From a virus, in the IMG/VR virus record IMGVR_UViG_3300007609_000010, positions 18,492 through 82,491 of that record: a stretch of DNA of 64,000 nt; one strand, given 5' to 3'. The position numbers and the translations under genes are program-made. Under the pieces are notes generated by a model that was given only the letters and a program-made list of their open reading frames with translations, was not told the origin of the DNA and ran no database searches. Below, one piece after another: positions 39,350 through 48,276 of the stretch. Each line of letters begins with the position of its first letter. The first letter of the stretch is position 1.

Positions 39350-40350
39350 CAGACTTTCAAAGCATTCCGTGGGACAATATAGTTCGATTTGGTCAGAAAA
39401 CCCTTCTAGATAATCGTCTTTTCACTGTCTCCTGGATAACCACAAGATATTGTAATTATAACTGCTCATACTGCTGGCCATACGCAAGATCTAGTGTCCC
39501 AGATAAGAAACCGCTAGAATTATACTTAAACACCATTGATAGTATCAAGGCACAGGCAAGAGCTAATGACTTTACAGACTTCCATTTTAGCTTCAGTGGC
39601 GGTGAACCGACGGCACTTAAAGGCTTTCTTGATGTTATCGAATATTATGCAAATGACACTGTCCCAGAATATCAAAGCATACATATGACATCAAATATTT
39701 CGCCGGGACCTAAGTGGTGGGATAGATGGTTGACCACTACACAAAGTCTACAACGTAGAAGTATAACTGCCAGTTTCCATGCCGAATACGCAGATGAAAC
39801 AGAGTTTGGTGATAAATGTCTTATGCTAGCAGATGCAGGAGTGTTTGTAACCGTAAACCAAGTTATGGTTCCTGGTATGTTTGACGAGTATTACAATAGA
39901 TGCCATAGACTTTCAGATAGAGGTATAAACGTCACGTTAAAGCCTCAAAGCGACCCTACAGCGAGTTTTATTGTGGACGGCTATACACAAGAACAGCGTG
40001 ACCTTATGCAAACAGGATTCCCTCAAATAATCCCCGATGAGTATAAAAAACTCATTCCTTTATATCAGGTCGAACTGGAAGATGATAAACATAATAAGTA
40101 TTATCTTGATCAAGCAGAAAGGTTTAACGCATTTGATTTTAATAAGTTCGAAGGATGGACTTGTAACGCAGGATACCAAGGGATAGTAATAAGAGACACA
40201 GAAGTAAAGAGAAGTTACAGTTGCGATGACGAGACCATTGGAACACTTGAAGATGGATTTAAGATATTTGACAAGCCTCGTAAATGTATAACAAAGTCCT
40301 GTGTAAGCTCTGCCGATAGTAAATTGCCAAAGGTAAAATATGAAAGTTGA
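39346..40350 (+). CDS. Radical SAM protein with C-terminal CysxxxxCys...AD..K motif (type III)
   Basis: The 334-residue protein has CNYNCSYC at C36, C40 and C43 and a clear SGGEPT motif near residue 86. The C-terminal region has C273 (GWTCNAGYQG), C293 (YSCDD), C314 and C319 (KCITKSC) then SSADSKLPK. This pattern is shared by the proteins at 42341-43363 and 43347-44240, where the end reads CGCQPDTHITK and CTCAADIPISK. The three form a subfamily, probably with an auxiliary cluster. It starts by ATGA overlap. Confidence 0.85.
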   Translation: MTDFQSIPWDNIVRFGQKTLLDNRLFTVSWITTRYCNYNCSYCWPYARSSVPDKKPLELYLNTIDSIKAQARANDFTDFHFSFSGGEPTALKGFLDVIEYYANDTVPEYQSIHMTSNISPGPKWWDRWLTTTQSLQRRSITASFHAEYADETEFGDKCLMLADAGVFVTVNQVMVPGMFDEYYNRCHRLSDRGINVTLKPQSDPTASFIVDGYTQEQRDLMQTGFPQIIPDEYKKLIPLYQVELEDDKHNKYYLDQAERFNAFDFNKFEGWTCNAGYQGIVIRDTEVKRSYSCDDETIGTLEDGFKIFDKPRKCITKSCVSSADSKLPKVKYES

Positions 40351-40942
40351 TATACAAGATGTGTTGTTCTGGATGGATGCAATCCGCAACAGTGACGATC
40401 GGTACCGAACACTGGAAAGTTTTTGGAAAGGGCAAGTTAATAGTAAGATTTGGTTGATTGAAAATCTACAGAAATTTCAAGACAAAAAATGGGAACACAT
40501 CGTTATTCACGGTGGCTGGAACGGTGTATTAGCCAGTCTTATCTTTAACAGCGATATACAAGTGGATAGAATAACCAGCGTGGACATAGATCCTGCTTGT
40601 GAAGAAACAGCATACACCGTCAATAAGAGGTACGAAATAGAGGGCAGATTTCGTGCAGTAACCGCAGACATGTGTAAACATGTAGAACAAGCAGATGTGA
40701 TTATAAATACAAGCTGTGAACATATTCCGCAACTGAATTACTATTATTGGCAGTATATTCAGCCTAACAGTTCTTTGTACGTTTTACAGAGCAACAATTA
40801 TTTTGATTTAGATGAACACATAAATTGTGCAGACAGTTTAGAAAATTTCGAACAGAAGGCAAATTTAGATATTATATTCTCAGATAAATTAGAATTGCCC
40901 AAATACGATCGTTATATGATTATAGGAAAACAGAATGTCTAA
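40340..40942 (+). CDS. Class I methyltransferase-like protein
   Basis: The 200-residue protein looks like a Rossmann-fold SAM-dependent methyltransferase: an N-terminal helix region, motif I-like HIVIHGGWNGVLASLIF near residues 53-69, an acidic strand end VDIDPAC near 83-89, and a later IINTSCEH strand-loop (residues ~117-124). The motif I Gly pattern (GGWNG) is looser than the usual GxGxG. It lacks a DNA- or RNA-binding domain. It sits between two radical SAM genes with 11- and 8-base overlaps. The target could be a small molecule or the product of neighbouring enzymes. Loss of SAM binding cannot be excluded. Confidence 0.6.
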   Translation: MKVDIQDVLFWMDAIRNSDDRYRTLESFWKGQVNSKIWLIENLQKFQDKKWEHIVIHGGWNGVLASLIFNSDIQVDRITSVDIDPACEETAYTVNKRYEIEGRFRAVTADMCKHVEQADVIINTSCEHIPQLNYYYWQYIQPNSSLYVLQSNNYFDLDEHINCADSLENFEQKANLDIIFSDKLELPKYDRYMIIGKQNV

Positions 40943-42344
40943 ATTTTGGTATAATGCAGAAAATTCTAAATTAGGAAAATATCAAAGAGATATAGAAAGT
41001 GTTGCAGGAACTCCTACATTCTGTGTATTACCTTGGATACATTTCGCTACTCGTCCGAACGGGGATATGAGATTGTGTTGTAGCGCAAATGCTAGCGGTG
41101 CAGGAGAAGATCACGAAGTAGGCCTTGTTAAAATGGAACATGGCCGCCCTGCAAACTTTGGCAGAGAAACTCCTATGGAGGCATGGAACAATGAATACAT
41201 GAAAAGTGTTCGTACAACTATGTTAAAAGGAGAAATACCTAACAGTTGTCGTAAGTGCTTCGAAGAAGAAAAGGTAGGAGTAGTAAGCAAACGTGTTTGG
41301 GAAACAGGGACATGGCACGAAGATGGAGTAGATATTCCTGAACTTATAAGACAGACCAAAGAAGATGGCACTGTGCCTGAAGAATTGGTGTATCTTGATC
41401 TAAGGCTAGGACATACCTGCAATATTAAGTGCGTAATGTGTTCGCCCCATGACAGTTCAAAATGGGTTAAAGATTGGAAGCAACTAATTCCTGTGCTTCA
41501 GATAGATGAAGTTAAGCAACAGATGCAATGGGATCAATCTGAGTTCAATAACAAGTGGCACGAGAAAGATACATTTTGGGAAGAAATGTATCGTCAAATA
41601 CCAAATCTAAAACAAGTGTACTTTGCCGGCGGCGAACCTCTAATGATCAAAGAACACAAACAGTTTATAGAGGAAATAGTACGTCAAGGATATCAAGATA
41701 AGATTTTGTTAAGATATAACTCTAACGGACTATTAGTAGATGAAGATTTAATTGAATTGTGGAGCAAGTTTAAAAAGGTTAAGTTTGCAGTAAGCATGGA
41801 TGCTGCATACGAACGGGATGAATACATTCGCTTCCCTACAGATTGGGACACTGTGGATCGCACACTACATTTACTAGATAATACGCCTGATAATATACAG
41901 ACAAGTCTTGCAACAGCAATTCAAATATTCAATGTAAAACACCTACCCGACTTCATGAAGTGGAAAGTAGAAAGCGGATTCAAAAAGTTAAACAGTGGCA
42001 CAGTTCCGGGAGGTGTACAAATGGGTGGTGGACTGGTGAATATGCATCTGCTATACATACCTACATTTCTAAGTATACAAATACTTCCCAAAGAAGACAA
42101 ACAAGAAGTTCGCGATTTATATATGAATTTCAAAGACTGGCTTTGGAAGAACTACAGACAGGACGACGACTTCTGGAAAATTAATCCTTACGGATGGCGT
42201 AGATGGGAAGCAGTTCTTGATCATATGGATGCACAAGACAACAGTCATCTGCTTCCGGGATTCAAAGAATATACTAATAAGTTAGACGATATTCGTGGAT
42301 TAGATGCAAAGAAAATATTTCCAGAATTAGCACATTTATTATGA
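40935..42344 (+). CDS. Radical SAM protein with N-terminal twitch-like Cys domain (type I)
   Basis: The 469-residue protein has the core motif CNIKCVMC at C162, C166 and C169 and FAGGEPLMIKEHKQF as GGE motif. The N-terminal domain has C30 (TFCVLPWIHFATRPNG), C48 and C49 (RLCCS), a WNNEYMKSVRTTMLKGE helix, then C105 and C108 (SCRKC). That is the sequence of a SPASM/twitch domain placed before the barrel. It is more like the proteins at 45018-46289 and 49327-50586 than the tandem pair at 32281-35065. TAGGAAA precedes the ATG. Confidence 0.85.
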   Translation: MSKFWYNAENSKLGKYQRDIESVAGTPTFCVLPWIHFATRPNGDMRLCCSANASGAGEDHEVGLVKMEHGRPANFGRETPMEAWNNEYMKSVRTTMLKGEIPNSCRKCFEEEKVGVVSKRVWETGTWHEDGVDIPELIRQTKEDGTVPEELVYLDLRLGHTCNIKCVMCSPHDSSKWVKDWKQLIPVLQIDEVKQQMQWDQSEFNNKWHEKDTFWEEMYRQIPNLKQVYFAGGEPLMIKEHKQFIEEIVRQGYQDKILLRYNSNGLLVDEDLIELWSKFKKVKFAVSMDAAYERDEYIRFPTDWDTVDRTLHLLDNTPDNIQTSLATAIQIFNVKHLPDFMKWKVESGFKKLNSGTVPGGVQMGGGLVNMHLLYIPTFLSIQILPKEDKQEVRDLYMNFKDWLWKNYRQDDDFWKINPYGWRRWEAVLDHMDAQDNSHLLPGFKEYTNKLDDIRGLDAKKIFPELAHLL

Positions 42345-43363
42345 CAGATAAAATTAAAATTATTGAAAATCAACCTATTAGAATTGTTAATTTGCAACCA
42401 AAGGAAGTCTTAGATGTAAGATTTTGGCCAACAGACATATGTAATTTTGAGTGTACATATTGTTTTCCCAATAGTAAAGATGCTGTCTACCGTTATCCTA
42501 AAAACATAGATACGGTTATCAAAAATTTTAGATTATTGTTTGATCTCTATAAAGAAAAGTATAATAAAACCAAATTTGATATTAATCTTGTTGGGGGCGG
42601 CGAGCCTACACTTTGGCCGCACTTTAACGAATTTTGCAAAGGTATTAAAGCAACACACAATGTTGAACTCACTGTAACAACTAACGGCAGTCGTACATTG
42701 AGATGGTGGGCAGACAACTCTCAATATCTAGATAAGGTAACTCTTAGCGTTCATCATGAATTTGCAAACATTGCTCATTCAATCGAAGTTTTAGATTATT
42801 TGTATTCGCAAGACATATCCTGCACTGCACTGATTTTAATGGATGCAGAAGAATTCAATAAATGTAAACAGATAGAACAGGAAATGCAAAAAAGTAAATA
42901 TCCTTGGTTCATAGAAGTAAAACCTATTGTAGATTTTGCAGGAAAAGATAGTAAAAGTTACACCGATGAACAAAAATCTTATATGACTCCAGATTTAAAA
43001 AGATTGCCGGATAGTAAATTTTTGTTAAGCCATATGCAAAATTTTAGAGTGCATGACAGTGTAGCAATTTATGATGAGTTTTCTGTAGAGCCAAAAAGAA
43101 CAAGCGATTATATTAATGAAGGAACTAATTATTATACAGGATGGAATTGTAATGTAGGATTAGAAAATTTAGTTATTGAATATGACGGACAAGTAAAGGG
43201 GTCTTGTCAGGCGCAATTGTTTAAAGATACCAATTTAAATGTATTTAGCGAAGATTTTGAAACCCAATTTAATAAAGTTGCTTTTAATCTGGATACAATT
43301 ACCTGTCCGTTTAACAGTTGCGGTTGTCAACCAGACACACACATAACTAAGTGGCGCTCTTAG
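42341..43363 (+). CDS. Radical SAM protein (type III)
   Basis: The 340-residue protein has CNFECTYC at C34, C38 and C41 and VGGGEPTLWPHF as the GGE motif near residue 85. The C-terminal auxiliary region reads GWNCNVGLENLVIEYDGQV, a further Cys (GSCQAQ) and CPFNSCGCQPDTHITKW. It is homologous to the next gene, which lies on the opposite strand: the two genes converge and overlap by 17 bases at their ends. It is the last gene of the + strand operon. It starts by ATGA overlap with the preceding gene. Confidence 0.85.
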   Translation: MTDKIKIIENQPIRIVNLQPKEVLDVRFWPTDICNFECTYCFPNSKDAVYRYPKNIDTVIKNFRLLFDLYKEKYNKTKFDINLVGGGEPTLWPHFNEFCKGIKATHNVELTVTTNGSRTLRWWADNSQYLDKVTLSVHHEFANIAHSIEVLDYLYSQDISCTALILMDAEEFNKCKQIEQEMQKSKYPWFIEVKPIVDFAGKDSKSYTDEQKSYMTPDLKRLPDSKFLLSHMQNFRVHDSVAIYDEFSVEPKRTSDYINEGTNYYTGWNCNVGLENLVIEYDGQVKGSCQAQLFKDTNLNVFSEDFETQFNKVAFNLDTITCPFNSCGCQPDTHITKWRS

Positions 43364-44240
43364 ATATAGGAATGTCTGCGGCACAGGTACACCAATTACG
43401 AGTACAAATTACCGCATCCTCTGGCACTTCAAAACTGCCATCATAAATATTTCCCAAACTGCCGCCGACTCGGCAAGTTGCACGATGAACATCACCGTCC
43501 CAATTTATCATTAAACTTTCTAAGCCAATATTACAAGTCCATCCTTTAAATTGGTTTTGATGAGTTTTGATTATATCGTTAGCCACATATAGATTGCCGT
43601 CCTCGTCAACTACGTTTTCTTTCACAGTGCCTTCAGTGCTTAAAATCCAGTCTAAGTCCTCAGGCTTATATCGTAAATCATCAAACCAGTCATGATCGCC
43701 TTCTGTCCATCTTATTCTTCTTACTACAGCGGGAATATTCATAGTGCGCAACATGTCCCATGCCTGTCTAACTTTATCCATGTGTTCGTGATGTGCCATT
43801 ACATGAGCTACAATTTGTCTATCGTATTCTTTACCGACGTTAATTGCATTGTTTAAACTTTTAGACCATTGTGCGTTATCAAAGTGCAAGCTGAACACAT
43901 ATTGATTTACAGGCTGTTCAATATACCAGCGAACAGGCCGCAGAGCATTTGTGGTCATGCTTAGCCAGTCTATGTGTTCAGACTGTTTTATGTGTAAGAT
44001 TAATTCTTCTATTTGTGGGTGTACGCTAGGCTCACCACCTGTTAAACTAAGTCTCACTGGATTTGCTAAGTCGTCTAGTTTATCTACAGCATCTAGCATG
44101 TGTTTAATTTCTCTGTGTGGACTGAAGTTGTCATGTATGCTAGGAGGACAATAGGCGCAGTCTAAGTTACATCTTTTACCTATGTTCCATTCAATCTTGA
44201 CAAATTTTTCATGACCCCATCTACTGACTAAATTACGCAT
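43347..44240 (-). CDS. Radical SAM protein (type III)
   Basis: The 297-residue protein has CNLDCAYC at C24, C28 and C31 and LTGGEPSVHPQI near residue 65. The C-terminal domain has GWTCNIGLESLMINWDGDV, ATCRVGG and ICTRNWCTCAADIPISK. It is on the minus strand and converges with its paralogue. The two may have arisen by an inverted duplication, but protein divergence is large. The start ATG overlaps the end of the upstream minus-strand gene by 13 bases, so it is coupled to the PP-loop and radical SAM genes of that block. Confidence 0.85.
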   Translation of the reverse strand: MRNLVSRWGHEKFVKIEWNIGKRCNLDCAYCPPSIHDNFSPHREIKHMLDAVDKLDDLANPVRLSLTGGEPSVHPQIEELILHIKQSEHIDWLSMTTNALRPVRWYIEQPVNQYVFSLHFDNAQWSKSLNNAINVGKEYDRQIVAHVMAHHEHMDKVRQAWDMLRTMNIPAVVRRIRWTEGDHDWFDDLRYKPEDLDWILSTEGTVKENVVDEDGNLYVANDIIKTHQNQFKGWTCNIGLESLMINWDGDVHRATCRVGGSLGNIYDGSFEVPEDAVICTRNWCTCAADIPISKSAT

Positions 44241-45025
44241 ACATCCTTTATCCTATCAAACTTATAAAGATATTCTAACTCTACATTGTGGTTAATATCT
44301 GCAACAGGAATCATTCCTAAATTCAAATTTTCAAAATTAAACTTTTGAAAACATAACCAAAACTTTATAAGAATTTTTCTAGCAAAAAAGTGTAGTGTAC
44401 TTACAGAAGGACCAAACTTTATCATAAAATCTGCACTGTAATGGCTTTGAGGAAGAATAACTTCTGCAATAGAGTCTCTATCTTTAAACACATCTAATAT
44501 TGGTTTCCCTACATGAGGGTAATTTATGTAGATTGTTCCATGAGACCATTTAAAGGTAAAATGTTTTACATCTTTATCTGTCAATTTCAGCAGTGGAGGA
44601 TTTTTGTAGGTTACAACAATAGTAGGATGATCGCTTTTTCGAATCTGAGATTCTAATTCGTGAATTAAAATATTCAATTTACTTATTGAATGCTGAATAT
44701 CATCGGGCGCATTGTTATACCATTCTGAATTGCCTTCTCCCCCTTTTAAATCTTCAAAAAATTTATGTAGATAATTCAAATCCTTCTGTTTGGTATTTTT
44801 GTCAACTTTGTAGTTAATAAGTTTTTCATAGGAGTTAATATGATCTATTTTTTCATTCAACTCATTTATAATATTCTTATATCCCCAATTAGTGAATCTA
44901 TCGATAGCGTCTAAACAGTAGTTCTTTTGTACTTCATTTAGCCATTTTTTTGCAATATCCGTATCACGAACATTAAAGTATAAATTATAGTCTTCCTTAC
45001 CATTAGTGATTGTTATTTTAAGCAT
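44228..45025 (-). CDS. Unknown protein between two radical SAM genes
   Basis: The ATG at 45025 was chosen because it overlaps the stop of the upstream gene by 8 bases (ATGCTTAA); an open frame extends 17 codons further. The 265-residue protein begins LKITITNGKEDYNLYFNVRD, contains a predicted helical middle (NELNEKIDHINSYEKLI, KLNILIHELESQIRKSD) and ends in a beta-rich part with HVGKPILDVFKDRD. No Cys cluster, signal or membrane segment is visible. I recognise no family. Its tight coupling suggests a partner of the radical SAM proteins, such as a binding or scaffold protein. Confidence 0.65.
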   Translation of the reverse strand: MLKITITNGKEDYNLYFNVRDTDIAKKWLNEVQKNYCLDAIDRFTNWGYKNIINELNEKIDHINSYEKLINYKVDKNTKQKDLNYLHKFFEDLKGGEGNSEWYNNAPDDIQHSISKLNILIHELESQIRKSDHPTIVVTYKNPPLLKLTDKDVKHFTFKWSHGTIYINYPHVGKPILDVFKDRDSIAEVILPQSHYSADFMIKFGPSVSTLHFFARKILIKFWLCFQKFNFENLNLGMIPVADINHNVELEYLYKFDRIKDVCVI

Positions 45026-46289
45026 AACGTTTAAACTCGGGATTAACTGAAAAGAACTCTTGATTCCTAGTGGCATCTAAGCTTAAATTGAAGTCTATGC
45101 AATCTTGCCAAAACTCGCTAAGATCGTTTGCTTGTAAAAAATTTATGTTATCTTGTATTTGTTGCAGGGTCACTTGTTCTAGAAGTTTATGTTCTTTTAC
45201 CATTGGATATTCTAAAACTGTTGTTTTCATATCTTCTAGTTCTGCGATAACTCTTTTCTTTAACGGCAGAGGTAAAGTTTGCGCACTCAATGCTCTTGGA
45301 TAATTAACGCGATGAGAATAGAACACTATGCCCATTTTGTTTATGAAGTAATCTATTACTTCTGCAATCTGTAAGATATTATTTGCTTGTACTGTAAATG
45401 CACCTACCACTCTACTAACATTAGGAAACGATTTAAATACCTTTATATTTTCTTCTATTTCCGAAAACTTGCCATTGCCTCTAATATATTCATAAACATT
45501 GTGTATGCCGTCTATGCTTACGTTTACAGCAATGCTTTTAAACTTGGGCCAGTAGTCGTGTATTGTACGTCCGCCTTTAATTCCTAATGTGGTTCCATTA
45601 GTTGCATATTTCAGTTCTATGTTCTCACCATACTGTGCTAATTTGTCAAGAATCTTATAGTGGTAAGGATCCATCAGGGGCTCACCGCCTGCAAATTCAA
45701 CACGCCTAAAGTGAGGTAGGAGTTTTTCAAAACTGTTCCACCAATTGTCACTGTTGTCAAAAGGACCTATATACTGTCCAGGAGTGTCAACTAATGCGTC
45801 CACTGTGGGAATAAGGTAGTTATTTTCTTTCTCATAATGGCTTCGTATTGCGCCCCAATCCTTCCAACTAGTACTGTCAAGTGGATTACACATGCGACAT
45901 TTTAGATTGCAAAGATTGTTAAGTTTGATTTCCATTGTGGGAAATTCAAAAGGCATAGTATAATCGTCTTCTAGCGCATCTAATGCGTCGGGATATAAGT
46001 TGCTACGTGCTTCGGGTATAACGCCCGCTGTGTGACGCTGTCGTAAGCTCTCGACACCCTGATCTTCAAGGTCAAAGCAGGGTTTACAAACATCGGGTCT
46101 TTCATTGTTTAAAACCTGCCTACGCACTTCACGCATGGCATCATTATTCCATGCCTCTTCTAAACTTTCTTTCTGTATCCAGCCGACGGGCTGACTGCGA
46201 CAGCATACTTTAATAGCGCCGTCTTCACGTGTAGCAAGTCCAGTAAAAGGATGCATACAGAATGTACAACTATTTGGTTGCTTGCTCAA
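45018..46289 (-). CDS. Radical SAM protein with N-terminal twitch-like Cys domain (type I)
   Basis: Start choice is uncertain. The frame extends to a TTG at 46340, overlapping the upstream gene by 71 bases; the TTG at 46289 gives a normal 20-base overlap and keeps the cysteine aligned with C30 of the protein at 40935-42344. An ATG at 46256 would lose it. With the 46289 start the protein has 423 residues, twitch-like cysteines C11, C29, C30, C68 and C71, core motif CNLKCRMC at C127, C131 and C134, and FAGGEPLMDPYHY. A SIDG segment follows. The auxiliary domain again precedes the barrel. Confidence 0.82.
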   Translation of the reverse strand: MSKQPNSCTFCMHPFTGLATREDGAIKVCCRSQPVGWIQKESLEEAWNNDAMREVRRQVLNNERPDVCKPCFDLEDQGVESLRQRHTAGVIPEARSNLYPDALDALEDDYTMPFEFPTMEIKLNNLCNLKCRMCNPLDSTSWKDWGAIRSHYEKENNYLIPTVDALVDTPGQYIGPFDNSDNWWNSFEKLLPHFRRVEFAGGEPLMDPYHYKILDKLAQYGENIELKYATNGTTLGIKGGRTIHDYWPKFKSIAVNVSIDGIHNVYEYIRGNGKFSEIEENIKVFKSFPNVSRVVGAFTVQANNILQIAEVIDYFINKMGIVFYSHRVNYPRALSAQTLPLPLKKRVIAELEDMKTTVLEYPMVKEHKLLEQVTLQQIQDNINFLQANDLSEFWQDCIDFNLSLDATRNQEFFSVNPEFKRYA

Positions 46290-46989
46290 TGCCCCACTCT
46301 CTTTCTTTGCACCAGAAGCATTCTCCGCAAGTAGGAACAATTTGTCCAGGTGTATATGTTGTATAATCTAAGTCGTTGAATATATGTGGATAATCTATCT
46401 TATCACCTTCGCAACTTCTAGTTAAAGCCAACAACCCTTCAATTTTTAAATTATAATATTGTTTAATGATCCAATCTTTCATTATGTGTACAAAGGGATG
46501 ATAGACAGATATCCCCATGTGTGTCATTGCGGGAGAAACATGTCCTTGATTACGATCTTCTAATGCACCGGGAATATCTATACTAGGATTTTTGTTTATA
46601 GCCGCAAACCAAGCATCAAGATTATACTTGTGTCCGATATATTCGTTAAAACTTCTTAAAATTATTTGGTTGCCGCTTTTCAATTTGCCGTACTCGTCAA
46701 TTATATTTGGACCATTTCTACCCCATTCTAGATCTGGAGGTATAAAATTTTTTTCTACATATTTTATGTTACTGAACTTAGATTGCAAATAACTAATTAC
46801 AGTGTCCGCTACATATTCTTGCCACGGCCGGGTCTTCCAACATCTAATTTGATTTGTTATAATTATATCAGCATCAGTATTACTGCATATTAAATAAGCT
46901 AGTAATGCAGAATCGGCCCCGCCGCTTACACTGATTCCTATACGGCTCCATTTTGAATGTATAGGTATTTCGACTTGGTCTATCAGCAT
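46270..46989 (-). CDS. PP-loop ATPase, QueC-like
   Basis: The ATG at 46989 was chosen because the frame upstream runs into the divergent gene. The 239-residue protein has the PP-loop SGGADSALLAYLI near residues 22-34, which binds ATP and adenylates a substrate. The C-terminus has one Cys (SCEGD) and then CGECFWCKERE, matching the four-Cys zinc site layout of QueC (7-cyano-7-deazaguanine synthase). Asparagine synthetase-like and thiolation enzymes also share the PP-loop. None of the other deazaguanine genes (queD, queE, folE, dpdA-like) is recognisable here, so QueC activity itself is not claimed. It heads a four-gene minus-strand block. Confidence 0.75.
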   Translation of the reverse strand: MLIDQVEIPIHSKWSRIGISVSGGADSALLAYLICSNTDADIIITNQIRCWKTRPWQEYVADTVISYLQSKFSNIKYVEKNFIPPDLEWGRNGPNIIDEYGKLKSGNQIILRSFNEYIGHKYNLDAWFAAINKNPSIDIPGALEDRNQGHVSPAMTHMGISVYHPFVHIMKDWIIKQYYNLKIEGLLALTRSCEGDKIDYPHIFNDLDYTTYTPGQIVPTCGECFWCKEREWGIEQATK

Positions 46990-46994
46990 AAAAT

Positions 46995-47002
46995 TATTTA
47001 CC
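46995..47002 (-). promoter_or_regulatory. Late-promoter-like element, minus strand
   Basis: GGTAAATA on the minus strand matches TATAAATA at 6 of 8 positions. Only 5 bases separate it from the ATG of the PP-loop gene at 46989. No ribosome binding site fits between. Confidence 0.25.
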
Positions 47003-47030
47003 AATACAATTTTTTGTCTGTTAACGAACT

Positions 47031-47038
47031 GATAAATA
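47031..47038 (+). promoter_or_regulatory. Late-promoter-like element, plus strand
   Basis: GATAAATA matches the T4 late consensus at 7 of 8 positions and lies 4 bases before the ATG at 47043. An alternative reading is a weak sigma-70 promoter: TTGTCT, 17 bases, TAGTAT. Either would give an almost leaderless RNA. Confidence 0.35.
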
Positions 47039-47042
47039 GTAT

Positions 47043-47726
47043 ATGCTAACAAAGACTTCCTGTTCAGTAAATAACAAAAATATTCAAGATTGTTACAAAT
47101 ATATTTTAACACAGTATCCATACATTAACTATGACGATAAAATAAAAATGATTCTAAATGAGCCTAGTGGAGATTTCTTCTATGACAAGTGGAACCTAAA
47201 AAGAGAATACAAGGATACTCCACTTGAAAAATTATACAATAGTTTAGAAGGTAGAAAAGGTGAAGCACGCATTATTATAATGCAACCCGGCGACTGTTAT
47301 ATGGCACATAGTGATATTGACAACCGCTGGCATATGAACTTATCAGGTGAGCAGTGTTTTTTAATAGATTTAAATTTACACAACATGTATGAATTGGTAA
47401 AGGATGCAAGTTGGTGGTATATGGATGCCGGAGTTGTACATACTGCTGTAAATTTTGGAGATCATGCAAGAATGCAGCTAGTAGTGCGCGAGTTATTAAA
47501 GAGTAGCAACACAGCTTCCGTTTTTGTATCTATAACCACTCAGGTTGTAAATGGAAGATATATTTTTGATAAGAATATAAGTCCATTCTTGAATTCAGCA
47601 AACAAAGCAGGAAAAATTTCAAATTTCAAATTTGATGGAAGCACTGCTTCGTTTAAGTTGTGCGAAAGTCTACTTGGAAATTTTAAGACGCTTAACTTAG
47701 AAAACATGGTGGTAACATATGAATAA
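47043..47726 (+). CDS. 2-oxoglutarate/Fe(II)-type oxygenase
   Basis: The 227-residue protein shows the pattern of aspartyl/asparaginyl beta-hydroxylase-like enzymes: HxD in PGDCYMAHSDIDNRWHMNL (His and Asp near residues 90-92), a distal His in MDAGVVHTAVNFGD (~residue 133) and an Arg in HARMQLVVRE (~residue 143-148). The two His and Asp bind Fe(II), and the Arg the 2-oxoglutarate carboxylate. The fold is a double-stranded beta helix. It is one of four such enzymes in 47-52 kb. It starts a + strand block of four genes and overlaps the next by 8 bases. Confidence 0.72.
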   Translation: MLTKTSCSVNNKNIQDCYKYILTQYPYINYDDKIKMILNEPSGDFFYDKWNLKREYKDTPLEKLYNSLEGRKGEARIIIMQPGDCYMAHSDIDNRWHMNLSGEQCFLIDLNLHNMYELVKDASWWYMDAGVVHTAVNFGDHARMQLVVRELLKSSNTASVFVSITTQVVNGRYIFDKNISPFLNSANKAGKISNFKFDGSTASFKLCESLLGNFKTLNLENMVVTYE

Positions 47727-48276
47727 AGAAAAGTTTTTCAAATATGACACAGAAGGGCGTTATGCAAATGCTAATGATGTATACGATGCATATTATGATA
47801 GTACCATTTATACAATGTATTTTAAATCTGAATATTGGTTTCGGCGTGAGCTTTTGGGTATAGAAATGTTGAAAAATAAACCCTATGCTCCGCAAATTAC
47901 TGAAGTGGACGAAGAACAACGATTAGTTTCTTTAGCATATGAAGACAATCTTAATCATATGATACATTTTAACAGATTGCCAAAAAACTATAAACAAAAA
48001 ATTTTAGAAATTAAAAAAGATTTAGAAGATAATGGAATTTACAAACTTAATTTTTATCCTCACACATTTTTCTATAAAAATGAAGATTTTTTTCTTATAG
48101 ACAATTATGCAATTGCTCACGGCGAAGAAAAAATACTTAAAGCAGATATTGAATCTACTATTCACGATAAAGAAAGATTTCCTTTTGTAGGAAATTATTT
48201 GGATATCGTTAAATCGTATAATATTGCCATCCAAAAAAATGTTGGCAATTGGCCGGAAAATTTTATTTGTGGCTGA
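47719..48276 (+). CDS. Kinase-like small protein (phosphotransferase fold fragment)
   Basis: The 185-residue protein resembles the central part of small-molecule kinase folds: a strand pair (ITEVDEEQRLVSLAYED), a helix (KQKILEIKKDLEDNG) and IYKLNFYPHTFFYKNEDFFLIDNYAIAHG, which corresponds to the HxDxxxxN and xxxIDxx blocks of aminoglycoside-type phosphotransferases. The catalytic-loop Asp and Asn are replaced (LNFYPHTFFY), while the later IDN retains an Asp. It is shorter than full kinases and lacks a clear glycine-rich loop. It is distantly related to 53310-54011. It may be a pseudokinase or binding protein. The gene overlaps both neighbours by 8 bases. Confidence 0.45.
   Translation: MNKEKFFKYDTEGRYANANDVYDAYYDSTIYTMYFKSEYWFRRELLGIEMLKNKPYAPQITEVDEEQRLVSLAYEDNLNHMIHFNRLPKNYKQKILEIKKDLEDNGIYKLNFYPHTFFYKNEDFFLIDNYAIAHGEEKILKADIESTIHDKERFPFVGNYLDIVKSYNIAIQKNVGNWPENFICG

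Noticed and set aside
40340-40942. DNA methyltransferase
   Set aside because: It lacks the catalytic motif of DNA base methyltransferases (DPPY or PCQ) and any recognition domain.
46270-46989. Deazaguanine DNA modification pathway (QueC)
   Set aside because: Only the PP-loop gene is present in this window; no FolE, QueD, QueE or DpdA-like partner is seen.
46990-47121. Upstream extension of the PP-loop ATPase frame
   Set aside because: It runs into the divergent oxygenase gene; the ATG at 46989 gives a normal distance to the PP-loop.
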